From Nocardia sp. CC227C (GTDB lineage Bacteria > Actinomycetota > Actinomycetes > Mycobacteriales > Mycobacteriaceae): a stretch of 64,000 bases of DNA. A model generated the notes under the pieces. It was not told the origin of the DNA. It saw nothing but the letters and a program-made list of their open reading frames with translations, and did not search any database. The position numbers and the translations under genes were made by a program. Positions 16,332-24,812 of the stretch are shown here, piece by piece (the first letter of the stretch is position 1; the number at the start of each line of letters is the position of its first letter). Where the stretch lies: NCBI RefSeq assembly GCF_030767025.1, contig NZ_JASITE010000003.1:372001-436000 (forward strand). Reading direction: 5' to 3'.

Positions 16332-16353
16332 GAACTTACTTCAAAGTAAGTTC
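16332..16353. promoter_or_regulatory. Perfect palindromic operator upstream of the SDR
   Basis: A 10-bp perfect inverted repeat with a 2-bp centre: GAACTTACTT-ca-AAGTAAGTTC. It sits about 30 bp before the leader ORF of the minus-strand SDR and 88 bp upstream of the dnaE2 LexA box. The size and symmetry are typical of TetR-family sites. No regulator gene is adjacent. Confidence 0.7.
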
Positions 16354-16440
16354 TGATGCCAGGGCGAATTCCGAGGTTGGCGCAATGGGCTCGAGTTAAT
16401 ACAAACCGCCCGGTTGGAATGCGTGTACAGTCGCTGATCA

Positions 16441-16456
16441 TCGAACACAAGTTCGA
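16441..16456 (+). promoter_or_regulatory. Perfect LexA/SOS box of dnaE2
   Basis: TCGAAC-acaa-GTTCGA is an exact match to the actinobacterial LexA consensus. It lies just after a TACAGT -10-like box (16426-16431) and 28 bp before the dnaE2 start, so LexA binding would block transcription until DNA damage. Confidence 0.9.
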
Positions 16457-16484
16457 TTTCTGGAGGCTGTGCGGAGGAGGTGTC

Positions 16485-19400
16485 GTGGGCTGGCACAACG
16501 GGCCGCCGACCTGGTCGGAGCTGGAGCGGGTGCTCTCCGGTCGGCCCAACCGAGCCGTCCCGGCAGGCGATGGCGGCGACGGCCCGGCCTGGTCCCGCAA
16601 GCGCGAGCCCTACCGCGCCGCACCGCTGCGCCGCCCCGACTCCACCGTCCCCTACGCCGAACTGCACGCCCATTCCGCCTACAGCTTCCTCGACGGCGCC
16701 AGCCAGCCGGAGGAACTGGTCGAGGAGGCCGTCCGTCTCGGCCTCGAGGCCCTCGCGCTCACCGACCACGACGGCTTCTACGGCGTCGTGCGCTTCGCCG
16801 AGGCGGCCCGCGAATGGGGTATGCCCACCGTCTTCGGCGCGGAACTCTCCCTCGGCAGTGCCGCCCGACCCGGCGCACACCTCGCCCCGCGCGGCGGGAG
16901 TGGTTCGCGCCCAGGCCATACCGCAACGGCGCACGATTCCGAACCGCGCACGGGCGCACCCGATCCGGCCGGACCGCATCTGCTGATCCTGGCGCGCGGA
17001 CAGGAAGGGTACCGGCGGCTGTCCCGGGAGATGGCGGCGGCGCACATGGTGGCGGGGGAGAAGGGCATTCTGCGCTACGACCTGGACCGGCTCACCGAGG
17101 CGGCGGGCGGGCACTGGCAGGTGCTGACCGGCTGCCGGAAAGGGCAGGTGCGCCAAGCCCTGCAGCGCGGCGACGCGGAAGCCGAAGCGGCACTGCGGGA
17201 TCTGCTGGAACGGTTCGGGCGGGACCGGGTGAGCGTGGAGCTCACCCACCACGGCATACCGGAGGACGACGAGCGCAATGCCCGCCTGCTCGCCCTCGCC
17301 GACCGGCTGGGCCTGCCGGTGATCGCCTCCACCGGAGCGCATTTCGCCGCCCCGCCGCAGCGTCGCCGTGCCATGGCACTGGCCGCCGTCCGGGCACGGC
17401 GGAGTCTGGACGAGATGGCGGGCTGGCTCGCCCCCACCGGCGGCGCGCACCTGCGCTCGGGAGCCGAGATGGCGCGGCTGTTCGCGGCCTGCCCGCACGC
17501 GGTGCCCAATGCCGCCGAGCTGGCCCGCGAATGCGCCTTCGACCTGCGCCTGATCGCGCCGCGGCTGCCGCCCTTCGACGTGCCGGAGGGCCACGACGAG
17601 AACTCCTGGCTGCGCGAACTCACCTACCGGGGAGCCGCCCGCCGCTACGGCCCCCCGGCCGAGAACCCCCGGGCGTACCGCCAGCTCGAGCACGAACTCG
17701 AGGTGATCGAGCGGCTGAAGTTCCCGGGCTACTTCCTGGTGGTGCACGACATCGTCAGCTTCTGCCACGACAACGACATCCTGTGCCAGGGCAGGGGTTC
17801 CGCCGCCAACTCGGCCGTCTGCTACGCCATCGGCATCACCAATGTGGATCCGATCGCCAATCAGCTGCTGTTCGAACGCTTCCTCTCGCCCGAGCGCGAC
17901 GGTCCGCCCGATATCGACGTGGATATCGAATCGGACCGCCGCGAGGAGGCCATCCAGCACGTCTACGCCGAGTACGGGCGCGAGTACGCGGCGCAGGTGG
18001 CCAATGTCATCACCTACCGGGGCAAGTCCGCGGTGCGCGATGCCGCACGCGCCCTGGGTTTCTCGCCCGGACAGCAGGACGCCTGGAGCAAGCAGGTGAG
18101 CCGCTGGACGGGAGTCGCGAAGGGGGAGCACGCCGACATCCCCGACGACGTCCTCGCCCTGGCCGGGGAATTGGAGGGTCTGCCGAGGCATCTGGGCATC
18201 CACTCCGGCGGCATGGTGATCTGCGACCGCCCCATCGCCGATGTGTGCCCCACCGAATGGGCGCGCATGCCGGGACGCAGTGTGCTGCAGTGGGACAAGG
18301 ACGATTGCGCCGCCGCCGGGCTGGTGAAGTTCGACCTGCTCGGCCTCGGCATGCTCTCCGCCCTGCACTACATGATCGACCTGGTGCGCGAGCACAAGGG
18401 CGAGACCGTGCGGCTGCATCAGCTGGATCTCACCGAAACCGCCGTGTACGAGATGCTTTCGCGCGCCGATTCGGTGGGTGTATTCCAGGTGGAGTCGCGG
18501 GCGCAGATGGCGACGCTGCCGCGCCTGCGGCCGCGGAACTTCTACGACCTGGTGGTGGAGGTCGCCCTGATCCGCCCCGGCCCCATCCAGGGCGGCTCCG
18601 TGCACCCGTACATCCGCCGCCGCAACGAACAGGAGCCGGTGACCTACGATCATCCCGCGCTGAAGAACGCGCTGGAGCGCACCCTCGGCATCCCGCTGTT
18701 CCAGGAGCAGCTCATGCAGATGGCCGTCGACGTCGCCGGATTCACCGCCGCCGAGGCCGATGAGCTGCGACGCGCCATGGGCTCCAAGCGGTCACCGGAG
18801 AAGATGGGGCGGCTGCGGGAACGCTTCTACCGGGGCATGCGGGAACGGCACGGCATTACCGGCGAGGTGGCCGACCGCATCTACGAGAAGGTCTACGCCT
18901 TCGCGAATTTCGGCTTCCCGGAAAGCCATTCGCAGAGTTTCGCCTCGCTGGTGTTCTATTCGGCGTGGTTCAAGCTGCATCATCCGGCGGCGTTCTGCGC
19001 GGGCCTGCTGCGGGCGCAGCCGATGGGGTTCTACTCGCCGCAGTCGCTGGTGGCGGACGCCCGGCGGCACGGGGTGGTGGTGCACGGCCCGGATGTCAAT
19101 CACAGTCGCGCCGACGCGACGCTGGAGCGGCGGGGGATGGAGCTGCGGCTCGGGCTGGGCGCGGTGCGGCACATCGGCGACGAACTGGCCGAGCGGATCG
19201 TCGCCGCCCGGCTGTCCGGCGGACCCTACCGCTCCTTCCTCGACCTCACCAACCGCGTGGAACTGACTGTCCCGCAAGCGGAATCACTGGCCACGGCGGG
19301 GGCGCTCGGCAGTCTCGACATCACCCGCCGCCAAGCCCTGTGGGCCGCCGGGGCCGCGGCGGGCGAACGCCCGGACCGCCTCCCCGGCACCGGCGCGGCC

Positions 19401-19838
19401 ACCGCCGCGCCCGCCCTGCCCGGTATGAGCGAGCTGGAGTTGGCCGCCGCCGACGTCTGGGCCACCGGTGTCTCACCCGGCAGCTATCCCACCGAGTTCC
19501 TGCGCGCACGTCTCGACGCGCTGGGAGTGGTGCCCGCCGCCCACCTCGCCGATATCCGCGACGGCACCCGGGTGCTTGTCGGCGGCGCGGTCACGCACCG
19601 GCAGCGCCCCGCCACCGCGGGCGGCGTCACCTTCCTCAACCTGGAGGACGAGACCGGCATGGTGAACGTGGTCTGCTCCGTCGGCCTCTGGGCCCGCTAC
19701 CGCCGCCTCGCCCAGAGCGCGCCCGCCCTGCTGATCCGTGGGCGCCTACAGAACGCCGAGGGGGCGATCACGGTGGTCGCCGACCATCTGCAACGCATGG
19801 ACCTGCGCATCGAGGCAAAGTCCCGCGACTTCCGCTGA
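16485..19838 (+). CDS. dnaE2: Error-prone DNA polymerase III alpha subunit DnaE2 (ImuC)
   Basis: 1117 residues. GTG 16485 has a strong GGAGGAGG 4-5 bases upstream and begins MGWHNGPPTWSELERVL; longer frames run through the LexA box. It starts with a PHP domain (AELHAHSAYSFLDGAS, LTDHDGFYGVVRF), then the C-family polymerase palm with catalytic acidic residues in GPPDIDVDIESDRREE. Thumb and fingers (PGPIQGGSVHPYIRRR, RRAMGSKRSPEKM) and a C-terminal OB fold (VLVGGAVTHRQRP...) follow. It performs mutagenic lesion bypass with ImuA' and ImuB, encoded 4-7 kb upstream, and is SOS-controlled. Length is normal for DnaE2, with a small disordered insert near residues 125-165. Confidence 0.97.
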   Translation: MGWHNGPPTWSELERVLSGRPNRAVPAGDGGDGPAWSRKREPYRAAPLRRPDSTVPYAELHAHSAYSFLDGASQPEELVEEAVRLGLEALALTDHDGFYGVVRFAEAAREWGMPTVFGAELSLGSAARPGAHLAPRGGSGSRPGHTATAHDSEPRTGAPDPAGPHLLILARGQEGYRRLSREMAAAHMVAGEKGILRYDLDRLTEAAGGHWQVLTGCRKGQVRQALQRGDAEAEAALRDLLERFGRDRVSVELTHHGIPEDDERNARLLALADRLGLPVIASTGAHFAAPPQRRRAMALAAVRARRSLDEMAGWLAPTGGAHLRSGAEMARLFAACPHAVPNAAELARECAFDLRLIAPRLPPFDVPEGHDENSWLRELTYRGAARRYGPPAENPRAYRQLEHELEVIERLKFPGYFLVVHDIVSFCHDNDILCQGRGSAANSAVCYAIGITNVDPIANQLLFERFLSPERDGPPDIDVDIESDRREEAIQHVYAEYGREYAAQVANVITYRGKSAVRDAARALGFSPGQQDAWSKQVSRWTGVAKGEHADIPDDVLALAGELEGLPRHLGIHSGGMVICDRPIADVCPTEWARMPGRSVLQWDKDDCAAAGLVKFDLLGLGMLSALHYMIDLVREHKGETVRLHQLDLTETAVYEMLSRADSVGVFQVESRAQMATLPRLRPRNFYDLVVEVALIRPGPIQGGSVHPYIRRRNEQEPVTYDHPALKNALERTLGIPLFQEQLMQMAVDVAGFTAAEADELRRAMGSKRSPEKMGRLRERFYRGMRERHGITGEVADRIYEKVYAFANFGFPESHSQSFASLVFYSAWFKLHHPAAFCAGLLRAQPMGFYSPQSLVADARRHGVVVHGPDVNHSRADATLERRGMELRLGLGAVRHIGDELAERIVAARLSGGPYRSFLDLTNRVELTVPQAESLATAGALGSLDITRRQALWAAGAAAGERPDRLPGTGAATAAPALPGMSELELAAADVWATGVSPGSYPTEFLRARLDALGVVPAAHLADIRDGTRVLVGGAVTHRQRPATAGGVTFLNLEDETGMVNVVCSVGLWARYRRLAQSAPALLIRGRLQNAEGAITVVADHLQRMDLRIEAKSRDFR

Positions 19839-19873
19839 CCGCCGCGGCGTGGAGCGCGCCGTCGCCCGTTCGG

Positions 19874-20557
19874 TCAGTATGCGAGTTCTTCCCACGGGAT
19901 GCGCACGGGGAAGGGGAAATCGAACTCGATGCCGCCGGTGTCGGCCGCGGTCCACTCACCGGCCATGAGGTAGTTCGCGGAATGCAGCAACTGCACGCCT
20001 TCCGGGACCAGGTGGCCGTGTTCGGTTTCCAGCGCGTAGGCGCGCACCTTCTCGATGGCGCTGGCCTCGCGGGCGAGCGTCACCTCCCAGTACAGCGGAA
20101 TACCGGCCTTGGCGTAACGCGCCTTCTTCGCTTCGATGTCGGATGCGGAGTTGCCGGGGGAGAGCACTTCGCCAACGAGGTGGACGTCGGCGGCACGCAC
20201 ATCCTGGTACGGAGCTTCGAGGCAGCGGTGGATCAGGAAGTCCGGTGTCACGAAGTCGGATTTCCCGCCGACGCCGAAGAAGACATTCGTCTCGGTGGTG
20301 ACACGCCAGCAGTGATCGGGATTGCGGGTCACATCCGAGCGTGCGCATCTGCGCAGTGCGCTCCACAGCAGATTGGTGAACGTCTGATGCTCGGCCGGGC
20401 CGCGCCGCATCCACATCACCCGCCCGTCCCACAGCTCGATCTGCTCGGCGATCTCCTCGGGTAGCCGCTCGAGTTCTTCCCACGTCATGTGCTCGGGGAT
20501 ATCGGGCTGCTCGAGGTGGGGCACGGACATGTCCTCAGGATGTTTCGTCATGCCCAC
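19874..20557 (-). CDS. Uma2-family (DUF820) endonuclease-like protein
   Basis: 227 residues from ATG 20557 (an ATG at 20551 is equally possible). The PD-(D/E)XK-like core is visible: FVTPDFLIHR, then LVGEVLSPGNSASDIEAKKARYAKAGIPLYWEV, with Asp, Glu and Lys in the expected order. An N-terminal MTWEELERLPEE helix precedes it. Uma2 proteins are widespread in cyanobacteria and actinomycetes and their role is not established. It stands alone, convergent with dnaE2 (35-bp gap) and 89 bp after trmL on the same strand. Confidence 0.85.
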   Translation of the reverse strand: MGMTKHPEDMSVPHLEQPDIPEHMTWEELERLPEEIAEQIELWDGRVMWMRRGPAEHQTFTNLLWSALRRCARSDVTRNPDHCWRVTTETNVFFGVGGKSDFVTPDFLIHRCLEAPYQDVRAADVHLVGEVLSPGNSASDIEAKKARYAKAGIPLYWEVTLAREASAIEKVRAYALETEHGHLVPEGVQLLHSANYLMAGEWTAADTGGIEFDFPFPVRIPWEELAY

Positions 20558-20646
20558 GGTCTCCCGGATTCACGAGAAGCGGACGGTTTCGTCCGCGATG
20601 TCGGGTGCTGTCGGTGTCAGTAGACCGTGTGGGCGCGCGTCTGTCA

Positions 20647-21111
20647 CTACACCGCGCCCGGGAAGCCCAGTTGCCGCCAGGCTTCGTAGACGGCGACGGC
20701 GGCGGCGTTGGAGAGGTTCATGGAGCGGCGGCCGGGGAGCATGGGGATGCGGACCTGGGCGGTGACGTGCGGGTCGGCGAGGACTTCGGCGGGCAGTCCG
20801 GTGGGTTCGGGGCCGAAGAGGAGGGTGTCGTGCTCGCGGTAGGCGACGGCGGTGCTGTGCGTGGTGGCCTGGGCGGTGAAGGCGAAGACGCGTCCGGGGC
20901 GGATGGCGTCCCAGGCGGCGGCCAGATTCTCGTGCACGGTGACCGAGGCGAGGTCGTGGTAGTCCAATCCGGCCCGCCGCAGTTTGGGCTCGGACAGGTC
21001 GAAGCCGAGCGGCTCGATCAGGTGTAGTCGGCATCCCGTTCCGGCGGCCAGCCGGATGGCATTGCCGGTATTCGGCGGGATGCGGGGAGAGAAGAACACC
21101 AGATGGAACAC
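20647..21111 (-). CDS. trmL: tRNA (cytidine/uridine-34 2'-O)-methyltransferase TrmL
   Basis: 154 residues, the usual length. GTG 21111 gives VFHLVFFSPRIPPNTGN, which aligns with the start of TrmL proteins; upstream in-frame sequence is antisense to the DUF3017 gene. SPOUT-class motifs are PPNTGNAIRLAA, HLIEPLGFDLSEPKLRRAGLDY, the AdoMet-binding knot LLFGPEPTGLP, and MNLSNAAAVAVYEAWRQLGF. It methylates the wobble ribose of tRNA-Leu isoacceptors using AdoMet. It diverges from the DUF3017 gene with 67 bp between starts. Confidence 0.92.
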   Translation of the reverse strand: MFHLVFFSPRIPPNTGNAIRLAAGTGCRLHLIEPLGFDLSEPKLRRAGLDYHDLASVTVHENLAAAWDAIRPGRVFAFTAQATTHSTAVAYREHDTLLFGPEPTGLPAEVLADPHVTAQVRIPMLPGRRSMNLSNAAAVAVYEAWRQLGFPGAV

Positions 21112-21178
21112 CTCGCCAGTCAACCAGACAGGAGTGCGGAGACCGCGTCGGGTTCGCAGCGCCACTAGACTGCGCCGC

Positions 21179-21493
21179 GTGAGTGCCCACGCCGCCCCCG
21201 AGAGCCGCAGCAGCCGCATCGGCGCATCCCTTCGCACCAATCTGCCGCTCGTCCTGGTGGCCGCGGTGCTGGTGGTGGCGGTCGTTTTCCTGGCCTGGGA
21301 TCGCTGGCGGCGCGGTGCCGTGTTCATCGGCGGCGCGGCCCTGCTGGCCGCCGCCTTCCGCATGCTGCTGCCCACCGAGCAGGTCGGCCTGCTCGCGGTG
21401 CGCGGCAAATGGTTCGACGTGATCGCCCTGACCGCACTGGGTTCGGCCATCATCGTGCTGGCCGCCACGGTCAATCCGCTCGGCATCACCTAG
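21179..21493 (+). CDS. DUF3017 small membrane protein
   Basis: 104 residues from GTG 21179; a TAGACT -10 box (21166-21171) ends 7 bases upstream, so the message is probably leaderless. Three hydrophobic helices are visible (NLPLVLVAAVLVVAVVFLAW, GAVFIGGAALLAAAFRMLL, VIALTALGSAIIVLAATV). The pattern matches the DUF3017 family found in mycobacteria near metA/metC and folD. Function unknown. Confidence 0.85.
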   Translation: MSAHAAPESRSSRIGASLRTNLPLVLVAAVLVVAVVFLAWDRWRRGAVFIGGAALLAAAFRMLLPTEQVGLLAVRGKWFDVIALTALGSAIIVLAATVNPLGIT

Positions 21494-21675
21494 ACCGGTC
21501 GAATCCCGCGTACGACCGCCGGTGCACGGCGAGCGCCCGTCAGGCCCGGCATCGCTTCCTCGCGCGGCTGGCCGCAGGGCGGGCGCGACCGGTCGTTCGA
21601 CCTCGACGCGCGGGGTGGGGTGTTGTGGCGCGGCCGTGCGTGGTCGTCGCGTACGACGGGGTGCTGCCGCGACGG

Positions 21676-22827
21676 TCAGCCGTTGTCGCGGGCGGCGCGG
21701 GCCAGGTCCATGGTTTCGATGAGGAGTTTGCCGACCGCTTCGGTTTCGGTCAGGAAGCCGTCGTGGCCGTCGCGGGAGCGGACGATCTCCAGGCCCTTGC
21801 AGCCGGGTAGGAGGTCGGCTAGTTCCTGTTGGGTGCGCAGCGGGTAGAGGCGGTCGGAGTCCACGCCGCCGACGACGCACGGCACCGGGGTGGAGGTCAG
21901 GGCGGTGGCGATGCCGCCGCGGCCGCGGCCCACGTCGTGGCGGTTCATGGCCTCGGTGAGCAGGACGTAGGTGCCGGGGTCGAAGCGGGAGACGAGTTTG
22001 TCGGCCTGGTATTCCAGGTAGCTCTGCACCGCGTAACGGCCGCCGTCCCACGGGTTCTCGTCCCCCTGGGCGTGGTTCTCGAAGCGGTGGTCGAGTTCGA
22101 ATTCGGTGCGGTAGCTCAGGTGCGCGATGCGGCGGGCGATGCGCATGCCGGTCATGGGCGCGCGGCCGGTGCCGTGGTAGTCGCCGCCCTGCCAGTCCGG
22201 GTCGGCGGTGATGGCGGCGATCTGGGTGGTCTGGGTGCCGATCTGGTCGGCGGTGGCGCGCGGGCCGACGGCCAGCACCAGGGCGGAGCCGACGCGGTCG
22301 GGGTGGCCGATCATCCACTCCAGCACCCGCATGCCGCCCATGGAGCCGCCGACCACCGCGGCCAGCCGCTCGATGCCGAGCAGATCGAACAGCCGCACCT
22401 CCGCGGTCACCTGATCGCGAATGGAGATGTCGGGAAATCGTGAGCCCCAAGGTTTTCCGTCGGGGGCCAGGGACGCGGGCCCGGTCGAGCCCTGACAGCC
22501 GCCGAGCACATTGGTGGCGATGACGCACCACTCCCGGGTGTCGATGGGCGCGCCGGGTCCGACAGTGCCCTCCCACCAGCCGGACGGCGAACCCGCCGAC
22601 CCGACCACATGCGAGTCACCGGTCAGCGCGTGCTCGACCAGCACCACGTTGTCCAGATTCGCCGAGAGTTCGCCCCAGCGCTGCACGGCCAGCCTCACGT
22701 CGGGGACGACGGCCCCGTTCTCGAGTTCGACGTCCCCGATCGCAATGCTGCCGAGCGTCCCGTCGGACGGTGGAAGCAGCGCCTCCACCGTCTCCCGGGA
22801 CGTGCTCGATTCGATGTTCACGGTCAA
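21676..22827 (-). CDS. metX: Homoserine O-acetyltransferase
   Basis: 383 residues from TTG 22827, whose TTGA overlaps the metY stop; GTG 22821 is an alternative. Alpha/beta hydrolase fold: [28 protein letters not shown], nucleophile elbow [14 protein letters not shown], Asp in [12 protein letters not shown], and His in [10 protein letters not shown]. It transfers acetyl from acetyl-CoA to homoserine, making the substrate of MetY. It is the second gene of the metY-metX operon and therefore sits under the SAM-IV riboswitch 1.4 kb upstream. Confidence 0.95.
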   Translation of the reverse strand: MTVNIESSTSRETVEALLPPSDGTLGSIAIGDVELENGAVVPDVRLAVQRWGELSANLDNVVLVEHALTGDSHVVGSAGSPSGWWEGTVGPGAPIDTREWCVIATNVLGGCQGSTGPASLAPDGKPWGSRFPDISIRDQVTAEVRLFDLLGIERLAAVVGGSMGGMRVLEWMIGHPDRVGSALVLAVGPRATADQIGTQTTQIAAITADPDWQGGDYHGTGRAPMTGMRIARRIAHLSYRTEFELDHRFENHAQGDENPWDGGRYAVQSYLEYQADKLVSRFDPGTYVLLTEAMNRHDVGRGRGGIATALTSTPVPCVVGGVDSDRLYPLRTQQELADLLPGCKGLEIVRSRDGHDGFLTETEAVGKLLIETMDLARAARDNG

Positions 22828-24149
22828 CGTGCCGCCGCCGTCAGTCCGGCCGTGAGATCGGCCAGGATGTCGTCGATGCCCTCGATACCCACGGCCAACC
22901 GCACCAGACCCGGAGTGACACCGGAGGCCAGTTGCTCCTCGGGCGTCAACTGCGAATGCGTGGTGGAGGCCGGATGGATGACGAGGGAACGCACATCCCC
23001 GATGTTAGCGACATGGCTGTGCAGCTCCAGCGCGTCCACGAACTTCTTGCCCGCATCGACGCCCCCCGCGAGCTCGAAGGACACGATCGCGCCCACCCCC
23101 TTCGGTGCCAGCTGTTTGCCGCGCTCATGCCAGGGTGAGGACGGCAGCCCGGCGTAGGACACCGACAGCACCTCCGGTCGCCGGGTCAGGAACTCCGCGA
23201 CCGCCTGCGCGTTGGCCACGTGCCGCTCGATCCGCAGGCTCAGCGTCTCGATGCCCTGTGCGATGAGGAAGGCGTTGAACGGTGACACGGCCGCGCCGAG
23301 ATCGCGCAGCAGTTGCACCCGCGCCTTGAGCGCGAAGGCGGGCGCGCCCAGATCCGCGTACACCACGCCGTGGTAGCTCGGATCGGGGGTGGTGAAGCCC
23401 GGGAACCGCGACGCACCGGATTCGTCGCGCCCGGTCCAGTCGAAGCCGCCGCCGTCGACGATCACGCCCGCGACCGCGGAGCCATGTCCGCCAAGGTATT
23501 TCGTGGCCGAATGCACCACGATGTCGGCTCCGTGGCGCAGCGGCTGGATCAGATACGGGGTCGCCGCGGTGTTGTCCACGATGAGCGGCACCCCGGCGGC
23601 GTGGGCGACCTCGGCGACGCCGGGGATGTCCAGCAGCGCGCTGCTGGGATTGGCCACGGTCTCGCCGTAGAACGCCTTGGTGTTGGGTCGCACCGCGGCC
23701 CGCCACTGTTCCAGGTCGTCGGGATCGTCGACGAAGCCGACCTCGATGCCCAGCTTGGGTAGCGAGTAGTGGAAGAGGTTGTAGGTGCCGCCGTAGAGGT
23801 GCGGGCTGGAGACGATGTGGTCGCCGGCCGAGGCCAGATTGAGGATGGCGAAGGTTTCGGCGGCCTGCCCGGAGGCCAGCAGCAGCGCCGCGACGCCGCC
23901 CTCGAGGGCGGCGATGCGCTGCTCCACCACATCCTGGGTGGGGTTCATGATCCGGGTGTAGATATTGCCCGGCTCGGCCAGCCCGAACAGCGCGGCGGCG
24001 TGGTCGGTGTCGCGGAAGGCGTACGAGGTGGTCTGGTAGATCGGCAGCGCGCGGGCCCCGGTGGTGGCGTCGGGAGCCTGTCCGGCATGCACCTGTTTGG
24101 TCTCGAAAGACCAGTCGGCCGGGTCGATGGGCGCGGTCGAGTCACTCAT
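22824..24149 (-). CDS. metY: O-acetylhomoserine sulfhydrylase (aminocarboxypropyltransferase)
   Basis: 441 residues from ATG 24149 with GGAGCAGG upstream. It is a Cys/Met-metabolism PLP enzyme: [42 protein letters not shown], Schiff-base Lys in [13 protein letters not shown], and the long MetY-type insertions (DWTGRDESG). It makes homocysteine from O-acetylhomoserine and sulfide. In M. tuberculosis the homologue is called metC. It overlaps metX, and its 5' leader contains a SAM-IV riboswitch. Confidence 0.95.
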   Translation of the reverse strand: MSDSTAPIDPADWSFETKQVHAGQAPDATTGARALPIYQTTSYAFRDTDHAAALFGLAEPGNIYTRIMNPTQDVVEQRIAALEGGVAALLLASGQAAETFAILNLASAGDHIVSSPHLYGGTYNLFHYSLPKLGIEVGFVDDPDDLEQWRAAVRPNTKAFYGETVANPSSALLDIPGVAEVAHAAGVPLIVDNTAATPYLIQPLRHGADIVVHSATKYLGGHGSAVAGVIVDGGGFDWTGRDESGASRFPGFTTPDPSYHGVVYADLGAPAFALKARVQLLRDLGAAVSPFNAFLIAQGIETLSLRIERHVANAQAVAEFLTRRPEVLSVSYAGLPSSPWHERGKQLAPKGVGAIVSFELAGGVDAGKKFVDALELHSHVANIGDVRSLVIHPASTTHSQLTPEEQLASGVTPGLVRLAVGIEGIDDILADLTAGLTAAAR

Positions 24150-24240
24150 GTCCTGCTCCAAGAAAAGGTCGCCGAACGGCGGGAAGTCTGACGTTATCGG
24201 AAAGCGAACGGGCTTCGACAACAACACATTTCGGTAGACC

Positions 24241-24355
24241 TCCTACAGTGCGCTTGCGCTCGGCCTTCGAGCGCCCGGTCCTCACCCGGAGCACCCCACC
24301 GCAGCTGGAGGGTTGCCGATCAGCAAGCCGGGGCTTGACGCTGATGCTCTTGACC
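24241..24355 (-). promoter_or_regulatory. SAM-IV riboswitch in the metY-metX leader
   Basis: Read on the minus strand from 24355, the leader shows the SAM-IV core in order: GGTCAAGAG, GCGTCAAGCCCCGGCTTGCT (closing hairpin AAGCCccGGCTT), CGGCAACCCTCC, GCGGTGGGGTGCTCCGGGTG, GGACC pairing back to GGTC, then a 3' GC-rich stem (GCGCTCG...CGAGCGC). The same class lies before the mycobacterial metC gene. It should turn metY-metX off when AdoMet is abundant; the last stem ends about 92 nt before the metY start. Confidence 0.9.
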
Positions 24356-24364
24356 TGTTGCGAG

Positions 24365-24395
24365 ATTCTAGCGGGCGGAGGGGCCGGAGTCCGAA
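24365..24395 (-). promoter_or_regulatory. Probable promoter of the SAM-IV/metY/metX transcript
   Basis: On the minus strand a good -10 (TAGAAT, 24370-24365) lies 9 bases before the riboswitch 5' end. A weak -35 (TTCGGA, 24395-24390) lies 19 bp upstream of it. The distance would start the RNA almost exactly at the riboswitch. Confidence 0.5.
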
Positions 24396-24812
24396 GTGGG
24401 GCTGGACACACAGACGTTTCCGCAGATACGCCGGAATTCGCGATAGGCGGCGACCACGGCGTCGGCCATGCTCGGCCAGCACCTCGCCCATCTGCTGGGT
24501 CTTGTGCTCGCCCGCGTCGAGACTGCGGGCGCTGGGGGTCTGATCCTCGTATGCTCGACCAGAGGCCACATGTTTCCTACTTGTGAGTAGCCTCCGCTGG
24601 TCCCGCACAGCGGGGGCTACCTGCGCGGTGAGGTTCATAGCAGCAGTACGCTTGTCTTGCTTGACGCCACAGCGTACGTGGACCTGGCACCACAGGCCCC
24701 GTGCCGCGCGCCATGCGTATACGTTGTCTGTTGAACAGCTGGGGTCCGCTACAAGCGGTGCTCACCGGCCGTGCAATGGGAGCACCACCTTCCTAGGAGG
24801 ACACGAAGATCC
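24396..24812. other. Intergenic region between metY promoter and icd
   Basis: No confident gene. Minus-strand frames here (about 24420-24570) give a possible helical fragment split over two frames (TQQMGEVLAE in one, DAVVAAYREFRRICGN in the next), which could be a decayed small gene. The plus-strand part holds the icd leader: candidate -10 sequences near 24716-24724, and a TAGGAGG at 24794-24800. Two competing hairpins lie at 24577-24620. Confidence 0.45.
24577..24620 (+). other. Two mutually exclusive hairpins upstream of icd
   Basis: CTACT-tgtg-AGTAG (24577-24590) shares its 3' arm with a larger stem: GTAGCC-t-CCGCTG (24587-24599) and CAGCGG-g-GGCTAC (24608-24620), 12 of 13 positions paired with an 8-nt loop. 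Only one can form at a time, an arrangement seen in attenuators. There is no T-run and the transcript carrying it is unknown. Confidence 0.5.

Noticed and set aside
16341..18653. A 770-codon minus-strand frame opposite dnaE2
   Set aside because: Pure antisense shadow of the polymerase gene; no ribosome site and no recognisable family.
24587..24620. The hairpin considered as a tRNA or a simple terminator
   Set aside because: There is no cloverleaf, no T-loop consensus, no gene ending next to it and no T-run.
24242..24638. Open frames over the SAM-IV riboswitch on both strands
   Set aside because: The DNA is explained by the conserved riboswitch; codon patterns there are accidental. A split helical fragment near 24420-24570 is kept only as a possibility in the intergenic entry.
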